A stretch of 44,703 nt of DNA from Cerrena zonata (taxonomy: Eukaryota > Basidiomycota > Agaricomycetes > Polyporales > Cerrenaceae), in assembly GCA_038087015.1 (NCBI GenBank), contig JASBNA010000134.1, positions 1 through 44,703 on the forward strand. The letters are read 5' to 3'. Below the pieces are notes generated by a model. That model had not been told where the DNA came from and did not search any database. It worked only from the letters and a program-made list of their open reading frames with translations. The position numbers and the translations under genes are program-made. Below are positions 1-10,133 of the stretch, piece by piece (the first letter of the stretch is position 1; every line of letters starts with the position of its first letter).

Positions 1-1299
1 TTTTTGAGGATTCGGCATTTCAAAATGACAGCATCAATATTATTTTTCTCAATTCTTATTAGGATTAATTAATTACATGACAGGGCTTACGGTCAGCCAG
101 GAAGCCACATTATGGCGACGATAAAGTGACAGGCAACATAGCATGAGACTTTGTAGATATTGGTGTATTTCATCGGAATCACAGAAACTGTGCGACGGTA
201 TCAACTGATAAGAGACAAACAGAAGATAAGAAGGAATGTCCTTAAAACAAAATGAAGTACGGAAAAACAAACTGTTTGCGTAATGGCTCTTGTTTTCAGA
301 TATTGGAAGATTGGTACCCATGCTTGAATGGTAGAGGAACTAAATCTGATATTTCACCTAAGCTATCAGTGTGGATAGGGCTTTGATCGAACTTTCAGTG
401 ATTTGATTGCATGGCAATTGTAGAACTTAAGTTTCTGTGGTGGCATCAGAGGTCAGTCGGCATTTTCCTGTTATCTCTCGTATAAATTAAATCAAAATTG
501 TGATTGAGTAGCCGTTCTCGTTTGACTGCTGGACTGTCCCGTGAACTCTTATGGGTTAGCCCAGTACTTATTCAGTACTCTTATTCAGTACTCTTATTCA
601 GTACTCTTATTCAATACTCTTATTCAATACTTTTATTCAGTACTCTTATTTAGTACTCTTATTCAGTACTCTTATTCGGCACTCTTGTGTATTCAGTAGC
701 AATATTTCCAACATCACGACTAAAGCTCCAATTCTGGGTTACTACTTCGAGCTTTAAAAGCACCATTTGAAACATCAACCTACCCCTTCACCTATGCCAG
801 GTGCATCGCGCCCCTAGAAAACAGTCTTAGGGCAGGCATGGGGCCACTGTCTCCATATCTTGGGTCTGCAAAGGCCAAAGATGGCCTTCGCCAATATCAG
901 TTTGTCGTTCTTTGCAAGATGCAAAATTGCCGAATTTGGATGCGAATCAGAAAACTTGTTGCAAAAAACTCAACACTTTCTCCTATGTAATTCTATCATT
1001 GCAAGGCATCGAGTACCACTTTTACCAAGGGGATTGAGCAGGAGGAAGGTTCCTGGGTAGCTAAGAATTCAAAATTGTTATGCATTTACTTGATTAGGGG
1101 GGTACATGAGGTTTGTCTGTGTTAAAATTGTGTTAATCCACCTGTTTCGGTATTCTTCATTACACACATCAATCAATGATGTTTGTCTCGAACATACGCT
1201 GGTGGAGATTATAAATATCATGTATTTTCCAGGTAATTCAGAGTTGTTCTTGTTGAATCATCAAACAAATTCAATCAATTCAATCAATTAACTTCTACA
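1..1299. other. gene-free 5' region upstream of the pheromone gene
   Basis: I see no convincing gene here. The open frames present are short (at most about 80 codons), some begin at non-ATG codons, and none resembles a known protein. The stretch holds a 13-bp tandem array (562-690) and a TATA-like TATAAAT at 1210-1216, about 85 nt before the pheromone start codon. A TGAAACA pheromone-response-like heptamer lies near 768, and there are short AATTCAATC repeats just before 1300. It probably includes the promoter of the alpha-factor gene. Confidence 0.6.
562..690. repeat. 13-bp tandem repeat array
   Basis: About nine head-to-tail copies of a 13-bp unit, CAGTACTCTTATT, with one or two substitutions in some copies (CAATACT, TAGTACT, CGGCACT). 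The array is clean from 573 to 676 and degenerates at both ends. It lies in non-coding DNA about 600 bp upstream of the alpha-factor gene. No function can be assigned; minisatellite slippage is the simplest origin. Confidence 0.92.
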
Positions 1300-1871
1300 A
1301 TGAAATTCTCTACTGCTATTTTAACTTCCGTTTTCGTCTCTTTAGCTGCTGCTATCCCAATCAACTCCACCATTTCCAATGGGCTCATTGCTTTTCTTGC
1401 CAATGATGACTCGGAACTTGCTAAGAGAGATGCTAACGCTGAAGCCAGATACTTGGGTTACTACTTGTTTGAGCCAAACACCAAGAGAGACGCTAACTCT
1501 GAAGATGTCGTTAAGAGAGAAGCCGATGCCGAAGCAAGATACTTGGGCTACTACTTGTTCGAACCAAACACCAAGAGAGATGCCAACTCTGAGGACTTTG
1601 CTAAAGAGAGAAGCCGATGCCGAAGCAAGATACTTGGGTTACTACTTATTCGAACCAAACACCAAAAGAGATGCTAACTCTGAAGATGTCGTTAAGAGAG
1701 AAGCCGATGCCGAAGCAAGATACTTGGGTTACTACTTATTTCGAACCAAACACCAAGAGAGATGCCAACTCTGAGGACTTTGCTAAAAGAGAAGCCGATG
1801 CCGAAGCAAGATACTTGGGTTACTACTTATTCGAACCAAACACCAAAAGAGACGCCAACGCAGAAGCTTAA
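1300..1871 (+). CDS. MFALPHA: alpha-factor mating pheromone precursor, disrupted by two +1 frameshifts
   Basis: This is a prepro-alpha-factor. The ATG at 1300 opens a hydrophobic signal peptide (about residues 1-18, ending in an LAAA-type site) and a short pro-region containing an NST glycosylation sequon. Five pheromone units follow in a 90-bp repeat. Each unit has a Kex2 site (KR), X-Ala dipeptides for Ste13-type trimming (DANAEA in the first unit, EADAEA in the rest), the predicted peptide RYLGYYLFEPNT, KR, and a spacer DANSED(VV/FA) before the next KR. The frame breaks after copy 2 (extra base near 1603-1607; GCTAAAGAGAG against GCTAAAAGAG in the sister copy) and again in copy 4 (TTT for TT at 1739-1741). 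The last copy therefore ends at TAA 1869-1871 in a third frame. All five peptide-coding units are otherwise intact, so error or very recent mutation is likely. As written, only two full peptides would be made. Confidence 0.9.
1435..1871 (+). repeat. 90-bp intragenic pheromone repeats, five copies
   Basis: The AGA codon that begins each predicted peptide lies at 1447, 1537, 1628, 1718 and 1809. The spacing is therefore 90, 91, 90 and 91 bp, and the two 91-bp intervals mark the two extra bases that break the frame. The copies are nearly identical at DNA level, which suggests recent homogenisation. It also makes this a site where read mapping or assembly could misplace bases. Confidence 0.92.
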
Positions 1872-2254
1872 GTCGCTGACCTGGTCTCTTACCTGCCTCT
1901 ACTGCCTTCTTATTCAATATTCAACCTTCTTGACTTTCTTTCGATCTCCGTCTTTTTTTTTTTCAACTTTGATGATTGAAAGTTGACCTTTCCTCATCTT
2001 TTTCTTCATATCATCCTACTTATGTCTTTTAAAATACTAAAAAGCAAAAAAAATTCTTCTTTTCTATAGCAGTTTACACTCGAGGCCAATATATGTTTTT
2101 TGTTAATTCAAACAGTTGTTTCCGTTTTACGCGAGAACCTGAAAAAAAAAAAAAAGAATATCCGCAGTTTCCAAAGGATGTGACGCGGCTTAATGTAGTA
2201 TTAGAGGATTGAATTGAACAACTAGATATCCTTCCCCAGTTCAGAGGTCAAAGA
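1872..2254. other. intergenic, pheromone 3' end to BAR/SH3 promoter
   Basis: AT-rich spacer between two genes on the same strand. It contains T-rich and A-rich runs (about 1957-1966 and 2142-2154) typical of yeast terminators and promoters. No gene or RNA was recognised. Confidence 0.6.
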
Positions 2255-4251
2255 ATGTCGGTGGAACATATGAAGTCCAACTTGAGTGGGTTTGGCTCTT
2301 CGGTCAAGCACCATGCGGATTCTGCATTGAAAACTACTGGATCCACTTTGAAACATACCGGATCAACTTTGAAATCTGGTGGAACATCAGTCAAGAAGGG
2401 CCTTGAGCAACGAATCATAAAAACGATGAAGATTTGATTGAGCATTATCGTCAGGATATAAAACGCACCTCGAAGGCATTGAAGTATCTTCGTAAGCAAT
2501 CGGAGCAGGTTGCCAAACATCATTGGCCCCGGGTTTTCAAGGCTAATATAACTATTACTAGTCAATTTCTAGAAGTAATTGGGGAAGATTCCCTTCAATT
2601 CGAGGGAATTGAAGAGTACTATCATGAGTTTGATCTTTTGCAAACAGAAACCGAAGTCCCCATTGTCCATCCAAAGGAACGTCAAGTGACAATATCCAGT
2701 GTTCATCACGAACTAACAAACTATCTTCAGTCTTTGAAATTCTTGGAGATGAAGATTCTTAATGAAGCAACCTGGCATGCTAAGTCAATTGGTTTGAGAA
2801 TAGAACAAATGAATAAGCACTTACGGGATATGTTGAAACTAATTAAAAAGAGAAATGAAAAGAAGTCTCATTATGATAAAATCCATAAACGAATTAATAA
2901 ACTAATGAAAAAATCATCTCCATTGGATGAAAAAGAACAGAAGGAAATGAGTAACTTAGATACTGAGTTAAAGGTTGCTTCCAAAGAATTTACCACCTTA
3001 GACGATAAGTTGAAATCGATTTTACCCCATGCATTTTCATTCTTGGAGGAGTTCATTGAGAATCTTACTCAAATGATTGTCCTAAAACAATTGGACATTT
3101 TCAAAGAGATTGATTCAACTTTGAGATATTTCTCTATATTTCATGGATTTACGAATTTGAAATATCAGGATCATAAAGATGATTTGATCCTGACGTATGA
3201 TGCAATTGTTAACCAATGGGAAACGGTAATGACCCCTACCAAACTCCAATTAGAGTCCTTCATTACCATTGTTAATAACAAAAACCCTGATTTAATCGAT
3301 GAAGAAATAAATGACGAGAAGAAAACTCTGGCATCAGAAAAATTCTTATCTAAAATGAATTCCAAGTGGAATGATAGATCTCATAAATTAAAACCAAAAG
3401 ACGAAGCAAATGGTGTTTTCGCCGATTATCTTACTGCTGATCCTTTGGATAGCTTCTTAAAGTATGAAAACCCTAATTACAATCGATCTGAAACTTACCA
3501 TCCCACTAGAGTTTTACTGATTGATGAGGTAGTTGTACCAGCTCCAATTTCTCCAAAAGCACCACCATTGCCTCCTAGATCAAACACTGCTGATACTGCT
3601 AAAGCTTTACCTGCTATTCCTGGTAAACAAGCTAATGACCCACTTCCTCCATTGCCTCCAAGAAAACTGGGGAGTTCTTTACCACCAACTCCAAAACTCT
3701 CTCTCTCCAGAAAAGATTCTTCTGATTCGTTCGAGTCGATTCGATCTGACGATCTGGATTCATCTCTCCTCTCTGATGACTCGTCCAATCCTTCGACTTT
3801 GAACAGTACGGTTTTACTCGAAAATTCATCTCCTGATTTGGTTAATAAATCCATTGTTAAAGTTTATAATTCTGCTAAAAATGATATAAAAGAAGCACCA
3901 ATCACTAGTACAAATCCAGTTTATGATCATATAACACCAATTCATAGTGATCTTTTCGAAAAGACTTCTTCCATTACTTATAGATTGAATCATGTTAACT
4001 CATTTTTCGACAAACTCATCACTATTTCCAACTCTGCCTCAGTCCAACGAGAAGTTCTCGAAGCCAAATACGATTTCAAAGGCGATGAGCCGGGAGACAT
4101 GTCTTTTAAAAAAGGGGAAAAGATTGAAATTTTATTTGATTTCCAATTGGTGGATACCTTATACAGTCGTGATAATAAAAACTGGATGATTGGTTATATT
4201 CCTTCCAAGGAATCGCCTAGAGTTGGTTTTGTTCCTAATAATTATTTCTAA
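2255..4251 (+). CDS. Rvs167/amphiphysin-type BAR and SH3 protein (one frame break)
   Basis: Likely an endocytic or membrane-curvature protein of the Rvs167 family. From the ATG at 2255, a Ser/Thr/Lys-rich leader with heptad repeats (TGSTLKH-like) precedes a helical BAR-type region over roughly the first 280 residues (KHHWPRVFKAN and a long charged coiled coil near 2860-3060). A Ser/Pro-rich linker follows with two polyproline SH3-ligand motifs (APPLPPR, PLPPLPPR). A C-terminal SH3 domain carries EAKYDF and ends in a proline-asparagine VPNNYF close. The frame is interrupted in the five-A run at 2419-2423; one more A would join KGLEQRIIK directly to NDEDLIEHYRQD, so a 1-base deletion is inferred. 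BAR-SH3 order and length match the family. Several Rvs167 paralogues exist in Candida species, and I cannot say which this is. Confidence 0.85.
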
Positions 4252-4294
4252 ACGTCTTGACGCTGTATATATATTCTTATGTATTTTAATATAC

Positions 4295-5749
4295 CTAATC
4301 TATCTCACCATTTTCTATTAAAGAAAGTAATGAACCCAAAACTTTTTCAGAATCAGCTCTTATACCATTGTGGAAAAATTCACTGGTTATATATTGCTTC
4401 AAGTTACCATTTCCTTTGAAAACCTCTTCTTTAACTTTCATGGTGACATTAAAATCAACATATTGGTCGTACACATATGTAGCAGAAACAATTGGTAATT
4501 TTTCCCAAGAAAGACTTGACAAAATTGGTACATCATATAACGAGGACCAATCTTCATAAGAATGCAAAGCAAAGGCTAGCTTTTTAAATTTCCTCAACAC
4601 AGAATAATCATCAAACATTGATTTGTAAACCATTTCACCAGTTAAATAGATCGGTTTTTCCGAGTTGACCAATTCTTCAGAGTAAACAAATTGTGCATTT
4701 GAAGAAGAGTATCTAAGCCTATCAGCACTCCAATTGGTACTAGCTTGGGCAGATGTTTTGTTATTACCATCACAATAGATTGCTTCCTGGAACAATGCAT
4801 AAAGAATATTCGTATCAAACGAATAGCTTGCTTGAATAGTAGATAAAGTAGTATAAGTCGGTTTCCCTAAAAGGGTCAAATCAAAATCAAATTTAAGTAC
4901 CAATTGATGTAAATCATCAGTACCGCCTTGAAAACCAAACATAATACCTAATTGTTGGAAACGCTCAACAGATAAATTACCTCCATCCGGTAGAACAACT
5001 TTATGGCTATATAAATACTTCAATATGTTCTTCACTTTTGCAATATCCTGCGGGTATTTATCATAATAATGGACGTTACGTTCCTTGGTGCGTTCGTAAG
5101 TAGCAGTATAAACATCATCTGCAATTCTATTGATCGGTGGCACTCCTCCAGTTACCGCAACCTCACGCAATGATTCTGGGTGTTTCGACATATAAGTGAA
5201 GGAACAGAATCCACCAAAGGATTGGCCCAATAGCGAAAATTTCCCATCTTTCCCCAACAAGATTTTTCTAATCGATTCCAAGTCTTCCACAATCGAATCT
5301 GCCCTGAAGTTGAGAATGTACTTCAATTGTCTGTCAGTGTGCTCTTCTTCCGTCTCTCCTTCTTCTGCAGGTATCAATGTTTCGAATGTTTCGCCGTCTA
5401 ACGGAGTACTATACCCGGTACCTCTTTGGTCCAAGTAAAGAATTTGGTAGCCCTTCTCAAGAAGTACTTGGGTGTAACTAGACTTGGACAACGGAGCTCC
5501 ACACGGAAAACCCGGACCACCTTGAACATAGCAAATAACCCGAGACTCCTTTGGCAAAATAGCTTCCTGGGCCAATTTTTGACTGTCAGAATGGAGTTCT
5601 TTCTTATAAGTCTGAGTAAGATTAGCTACAACTGTGATCTCGCGGGAATCACCGTTGTCGAAATAGTTGAGTGGCACCTTAAAGCTGAGCCTCTGGTTGA
5701 GGAGGTCTTTTATCCTGAAAACATCAAGCACTTCGTAGCCGTTGGTCAT
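4295..5749 (-). CDS. proline iminopeptidase-like serine peptidase (S33 alpha/beta hydrolase)
   Basis: A 484-residue protein of the prolyl aminopeptidase family, which removes N-terminal proline from peptides. Visible hallmarks in order: the oxyanion-region motif VQGGPGFPCG (about residue 92), YLDQRGTGYS (about 123), and the nucleophile elbow GQSFGGF with the serine near residue 176. Late in the protein, YDQYVD and FFHNGIRAD are in the positions expected for the catalytic Asp and His. There is no signal peptide, so a cytosolic location is inferred. It is transcribed divergently from PDS5 with about 200 bp between start codons, and converges on the BAR/SH3 gene with a 43-bp gap. Confidence 0.88.
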   Translation of the reverse strand: MTNGYEVLDVFRIKDLLNQRLSFKVPLNYFDNGDSREITVVANLTQTYKKELHSDSQKLAQEAILPKESRVICYVQGGPGFPCGAPLSKSSYTQVLLEKGYQILYLDQRGTGYSTPLDGETFETLIPAEEGETEEEHTDRQLKYILNFRADSIVEDLESIRKILLGKDGKFSLLGQSFGGFCSFTYMSKHPESLREVAVTGGVPPINRIADDVYTATYERTKERNVHYYDKYPQDIAKVKNILKYLYSHKVVLPDGGNLSVERFQQLGIMFGFQGGTDDLHQLVLKFDFDLTLLGKPTYTTLSTIQASYSFDTNILYALFQEAIYCDGNNKTSAQASTNWSADRLRYSSSNAQFVYSEELVNSEKPIYLTGEMVYKSMFDDYSVLRKFKKLAFALHSYEDWSSLYDVPILSSLSWEKLPIVSATYVYDQYVDFNVTMKVKEEVFKGNGNLKQYITSEFFHNGIRADSEKVLGSLLSLIENGEID

Positions 5750-5867
5750 TATACTAGAATCAAATCGCCTTATCTAAGAAGCTGGAGTAGTAGATTCGAG
5801 TATCAACGCGGATACGTGAAAAAACCAATCAAAAAAAAAATACATAAAAAAACAGAAAACACAGAGA

Positions 5868-5873
5868 ACGCGT
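5868..5873. promoter_or_regulatory. ACGCGT (MCB-like) box upstream of PDS5
   Basis: A perfect palindromic ACGCGT sits about 75 bp before the PDS5 start codon, and a second ACGCG core lies at 5806-5810. In other yeasts such boxes bind MBF (Mbp1/Swi6) and drive G1/S transcription, and cohesion genes including PDS5 are cell-cycle regulated there. The motif is seen directly; its use in this species is inference. Confidence 0.6.
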
Positions 5874-5947
5874 ACTGATTTACTAAAACTTATACATCAC
5901 TTTAGATTAACTATCGACAGCTCCAGTACTTTGTTTGAAAGTGGATA

Positions 5948-8900
5948 ATGGCGGAACAAGTATCCAGGCTCTCTTTCAAGAAGGCCATAGTTCCCACGGT
6001 GCAGAAGGGTATTTCAACTAAAGAGTTGCTAAACAGGCTTCAGACCTTGAGTGATGAACTTTCCGCTGTCAATCAAGATAATGTCGATATCGAGTCGTAT
6101 AAGAAGGTTTCTGCTGATTTGGTTAATAAGAAGCTATTGAAAAACTCAAACATCGGTATACAGGCTTACGTGTGTTGTTGTATATCTGATATTTTGAGGA
6201 TATTCGCTCCCGATGCACCTTACACGGCGGGTCAGTTGACCAGTATCTTTGAAGTATTCTTTCTGCAATTGAAGCTTTTGGGGGAGAAAGAGAATCCGTA
6301 TTTCCTTCAACAAAACTACTTATTGAAGAGATTGGCTGAAGTGAAGTCGATTATTCTCATCACTGATTTACCAGAGTCAGAAGCGCTAATCAGACTGTTA
6401 TTCCATATGTTCTATGAGCTTTCGTCGAAAGATTTCCCTTCAAGATTAGAACCGCTTGTTTCAGATATACTTGCCGAAGTAATTGGAGAATCTGAGAGTA
6501 TTCCCATGGATGTTTTAAAATTGATCTTGAGTACTTTCTTGACAAATTCCGGTAATTCATATTCAATCACTGCTAGTTCAAATTCAAATATATCGAGTCC
6601 TGGATTCAATTTCTCATTGCATATATGTGAAGCAAATGTTCACAAGATGTCACGTCAGGTTACCCAGTATTTTTCTGAAATGTTAAATGAAACTATAAAT
6701 CCTGACTCAAACCAAGCAGACGCGTCTGTTATTAATGAAAAAGCCTTTAAAACTTTAGAAAAGATCCATTCATTATCTATTCAAATTTGGCGGTCTGTTC
6801 CTGAACTTCTTGGTTCCGTTATGGGCTTGATAAATGATGAGTTGAATACCGATAATGAAAAGATCCGAGTCTTGGCCACTACTACTATAGGAAGTATGAT
6901 TGGCTCTTCCTCTGATGTTGACAATACTGCTGGCTTCACTATTGCTCATAAGTCTACTTGGATCAACTGGTTAAGTAAGACAATGGATGTGTCTCCGTTG
7001 GTAAGAGCGAAATGGGTTGAACAATTGCCGGATATTATTAATGGAGCGAAATCATCATCTTCAGCAATAACCCTTGAATTAAGGAATGGTTTAACAAAAT
7101 GCCTAGTTGATGCTAATGACAAAGTTAGATTCATCGCTTGTAGGAGCGTTGAAAGATTGGACTTTGAAGTGTTTACTAGTGTCATTTGCAGTAAAGTTAT
7201 TATGAATACTTTTTTCAACTTGATACGTGAAAAAAATGCAGATATAAGGAAAAGAGCAATCAGAATTTTAAGTGATATTTACGACAGATATTATAACTCC
7301 GTATCCAATAATGTTGTTATTAACTTTGGGGACCATAAGGAAGAAGAAATTTCTGAGTTAGAAAGTATGATTTCTGAAGGTATCCCGAATCACATTCTTG
7401 CATTGAATTATATCAACGATAAAGACATTACCGTGTTTGTTGACATCATTCTTTTCGAAAAGCTTTTACCTTTTGAAGTAAATACTATCAAAAGAGTCGA
7501 TAGATTGGCTCATTTTTATAGTAGCCTTAGTGACAAGAGTAAAGCCTCATTCACGGCTATTTGCAAAAGGCAACAAAAGCAAGCAGATGCTTTACAGCAT
7601 CTCATTTCTTTAGGAGAAGAATATGCTAAACTTACATCTACAAATGATAGCATCACAAATAAGGAAAATATCAAGCAAACTAGAAAGTCATCTGATGATG
7701 ATGATGATGCTCTATCGGTGGAAGCTAGGAAAACTACTATTATCAATAAGCTTGAAAAAATCATGAAATGGATTTCCGTTAGTTATCCTGTTGGTTTAAA
7801 CACTCATCCTTGTCTTGATAGATTTGTCAATTTGAAAAACTATCGTTTTTTTAACTTGGTTAAGTTCTGTATTTCACCTGAATCTGATTACAAAACAATT
7901 AAGAATTCGATTAAAGAGTTACTTACTAAGCTCAATGATCCTAAAAATATAAAGTCAGAGGACATTAGAATCAGTGTAACTACTGCTGATATGGTTTCCA
8001 ATTTTAAAATTTTATTATACAGAGCATCAACGATTATCTATAACAAGGCTAATGTTGCAGAATTGATCAACTATTTCAAAGATTACAAGCATCAATGGTC
8101 ATCAGTATCAAACGAGCTCCTCGAGAATATATCTTCGATTGTTCCAGATGTTTTCAAATTTCATATCAAAAGCTTAACCGATCTCATAATTACAGGTGAA
8201 CAGCAAAATGATTCGGGATTCAACCCTAGAGCTAATAATCTTCGTACTATATATCATTTCATCAAGAAATTCCCAGACTGCTTTCCGAAAGAAACTGATT
8301 TCGTCGAAACTTTGAAATCAATTGCCACAACTGGTACCCCCAGGGAAGCTAAATATTCGATAAAAATTTTAGGTTTGAGTCAAAGAAAAGAATTTTATGC
8401 TTCTGAAATTGCAAATTCAATATTTCCGTTAGATCTAGATAATAAAAATTTGTGCACCCATTTATCAAGTATTGCAGAAATATACTTGGTTGATCCCTTC
8501 GCAGTGGAAACTTTTACTGACGATATAAATACTTTACTAATTGGTAGTATATTGAGAAGTAACAGATTGGATAAAGACCAAGAAGCCGATTTCGCTGATG
8601 ATGTGTGGATTGATGATATCAATCTAGACCAAGATTATCAAAAATATTCTGTGGTGAATGAAAAATTGCTAACGATTAGGATTTTTGTTAATAGAATCAG
8701 AGCACTTGCTAGCAGCTCTGAACATTCTCAATCATATACCAGTGAAGGGTCATTGAGAGATGTCATAGCTAAACCTTTGAAATTGTTGACTGTTATAATT
8801 GCAAGCAGTGGAGAATTAATAAAACAAACGCCAGACACCAAGAAGACTCCTGAGTCCATCAAACAGAAGCTTAGGCTATATGCGGGTTACTATATACTCA

Positions 8901-9910
8901 AGTTGGCCAAATATCCAAACCTCCAACTGTATATTACACAAGATGTCATCAATAGGTTATCTGGATTACTTCACGATGAAAATGAAAATATCCGTGTTGA
9001 GTTTTCAAAAAAATTAGAAACAAACTTATGGAATGGTCAACTTAGCGAAAACTTTTTACATTTGATATTTTTGATGGCTCTTGAACCTAAGTCTTCTTTG
9101 AAGAACCAAGTCACAACATGGATATTGTCTAGTCACAAAAGATGTATCGAACAAAAGGATATTAAATTTGAGAGAGTCTTAACCAGATTGATTCATTGCA
9201 TTGCTCACAATGATACATTTAAGAAGTTTATGAGTGATGAGACTGAAAGTTCTAACAAGCGTCAAGTCAAGGCTTATACATACGCTTTAGAATTGATCAT
9301 GTTTTATTTGAATACCATTGCAAAACAAGATAATATTTCTTTATTATATTATTTTGCAAGTAGGGTTAAGCAATATAGAGATGCTACAATTAATCAGTCC
9401 TTATACAAGGAAGATACTTTCTCTGAAGCTGTTTTGAATACTTATCGTATTGCCGAATTATGTCAGTTGTCTATACAAGTTCTAAATGAATCGAAGCGTT
9501 GGAGCATGCAAACTTGGCCAGGTAAAATAAAATTGTATGCTGATTTGTACTCGCCAATGGAAAGTTACGAAGAAGCCCAAAAAATCATTTCTACTGTTTA
9601 TCTTGATGATGGAACCCAAGCTGAGTTGCGATTTATTATCAAGAAGAAGTTGAACCAAAGCTCTAAAAGGAAGCTGACAAGTTCGAATGAACCTTCAAAA
9701 GTTAAAAAGGCTAAATTAGATAAACCAGTGAGTAAAACTACCACTTTCAAGACCAAGCCTAGAGAACCAAAGCCAAAGAAATTGAAAAAAGATAAGGTTG
9801 AGGTGGCTCCTTCTAGAAAGAGTACCAGATCGACTAATAAAGTGAGTTACACAGAAGAACCAGGCTCTGATAGTGACGAAGGGGCATCGGAGGATGACTA
9901 TCTGGAATGA
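5948..9910 (+). CDS. PDS5: sister-chromatid cohesion factor Pds5
   Basis: A 1320-residue HEAT-repeat cohesin regulator, close to the roughly 1280 residues of budding-yeast Pds5. The N-terminal region with CISDILRIFAPDAPYT is the family signature. It is followed by long alpha-helical repeats (for example ADIRKRAIRILSDIYD and ENIRVEFSKKLETNLW) through to about residue 1210. The C-terminus is the usual unstructured tail, first lysine-rich (EPKPKKLKKDK, probable nuclear localisation) and then acidic. Pds5 binds the Scc1 kleisin and balances cohesion maintenance with Wapl-mediated release. A D/S-rich insert (KSSDDDDDALS, about residue 585) lies between helical blocks. There is no intron or frame break, and the ATG at 5948 starts in the conserved region. 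Confidence 0.95.
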   Translation: MAEQVSRLSFKKAIVPTVQKGISTKELLNRLQTLSDELSAVNQDNVDIESYKKVSADLVNKKLLKNSNIGIQAYVCCCISDILRIFAPDAPYTAGQLTSIFEVFFLQLKLLGEKENPYFLQQNYLLKRLAEVKSIILITDLPESEALIRLLFHMFYELSSKDFPSRLEPLVSDILAEVIGESESIPMDVLKLILSTFLTNSGNSYSITASSNSNISSPGFNFSLHICEANVHKMSRQVTQYFSEMLNETINPDSNQADASVINEKAFKTLEKIHSLSIQIWRSVPELLGSVMGLINDELNTDNEKIRVLATTTIGSMIGSSSDVDNTAGFTIAHKSTWINWLSKTMDVSPLVRAKWVEQLPDIINGAKSSSSAITLELRNGLTKCLVDANDKVRFIACRSVERLDFEVFTSVICSKVIMNTFFNLIREKNADIRKRAIRILSDIYDRYYNSVSNNVVINFGDHKEEEISELESMISEGIPNHILALNYINDKDITVFVDIILFEKLLPFEVNTIKRVDRLAHFYSSLSDKSKASFTAICKRQQKQADALQHLISLGEEYAKLTSTNDSITNKENIKQTRKSSDDDDDALSVEARKTTIINKLEKIMKWISVSYPVGLNTHPCLDRFVNLKNYRFFNLVKFCISPESDYKTIKNSIKELLTKLNDPKNIKSEDIRISVTTADMVSNFKILLYRASTIIYNKANVAELINYFKDYKHQWSSVSNELLENISSIVPDVFKFHIKSLTDLIITGEQQNDSGFNPRANNLRTIYHFIKKFPDCFPKETDFVETLKSIATTGTPREAKYSIKILGLSQRKEFYASEIANSIFPLDLDNKNLCTHLSSIAEIYLVDPFAVETFTDDINTLLIGSILRSNRLDKDQEADFADDVWIDDINLDQDYQKYSVVNEKLLTIRIFVNRIRALASSSEHSQSYTSEGSLRDVIAKPLKLLTVIIASSGELIKQTPDTKKTPESIKQKLRLYAGYYILKLAKYPNLQLYITQDVINRLSGLLHDENENIRVEFSKKLETNLWNGQLSENFLHLIFLMALEPKSSLKNQVTTWILSSHKRCIEQKDIKFERVLTRLIHCIAHNDTFKKFMSDETESSNKRQVKAYTYALELIMFYLNTIAKQDNISLLYYFASRVKQYRDATINQSLYKEDTFSEAVLNTYRIAELCQLSIQVLNESKRWSMQTWPGKIKLYADLYSPMESYEEAQKIISTVYLDDGTQAELRFIIKKKLNQSSKRKLTSSNEPSKVKKAKLDKPVSKTTTFKTKPREPKPKKLKKDKVEVAPSRKSTRSTNKVSYTEEPGSDSDEGASEDDYLE

Positions 9911-10133
9911 TTATTTATTTAGATGTATATAACTGGCTAGGTAGTCTTTTATTTGGTGTGTTGTTTTTCAGTTTTGGTTCAGTTCATTATTTTCCGTTCA
10001 ATTTAATTTAGTTTCATGGGTATAATTTCCAAAAATAGTGTATAAAATTAAATGTTAATGCTTACAAGTTTATACTGTAATTGTATCGTTAATGCTATTA
10101 AATCGTGACTATGGGACATTAGAAAAAGCAAAA
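9911..10133. other. convergent intergenic region PDS5/GLE1
   Basis: AT-rich spacer between the 3' ends of PDS5 and GLE1. It presumably holds both polyadenylation sites (TATATA near 9925 for PDS5). No other feature was seen. Confidence 0.5.
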
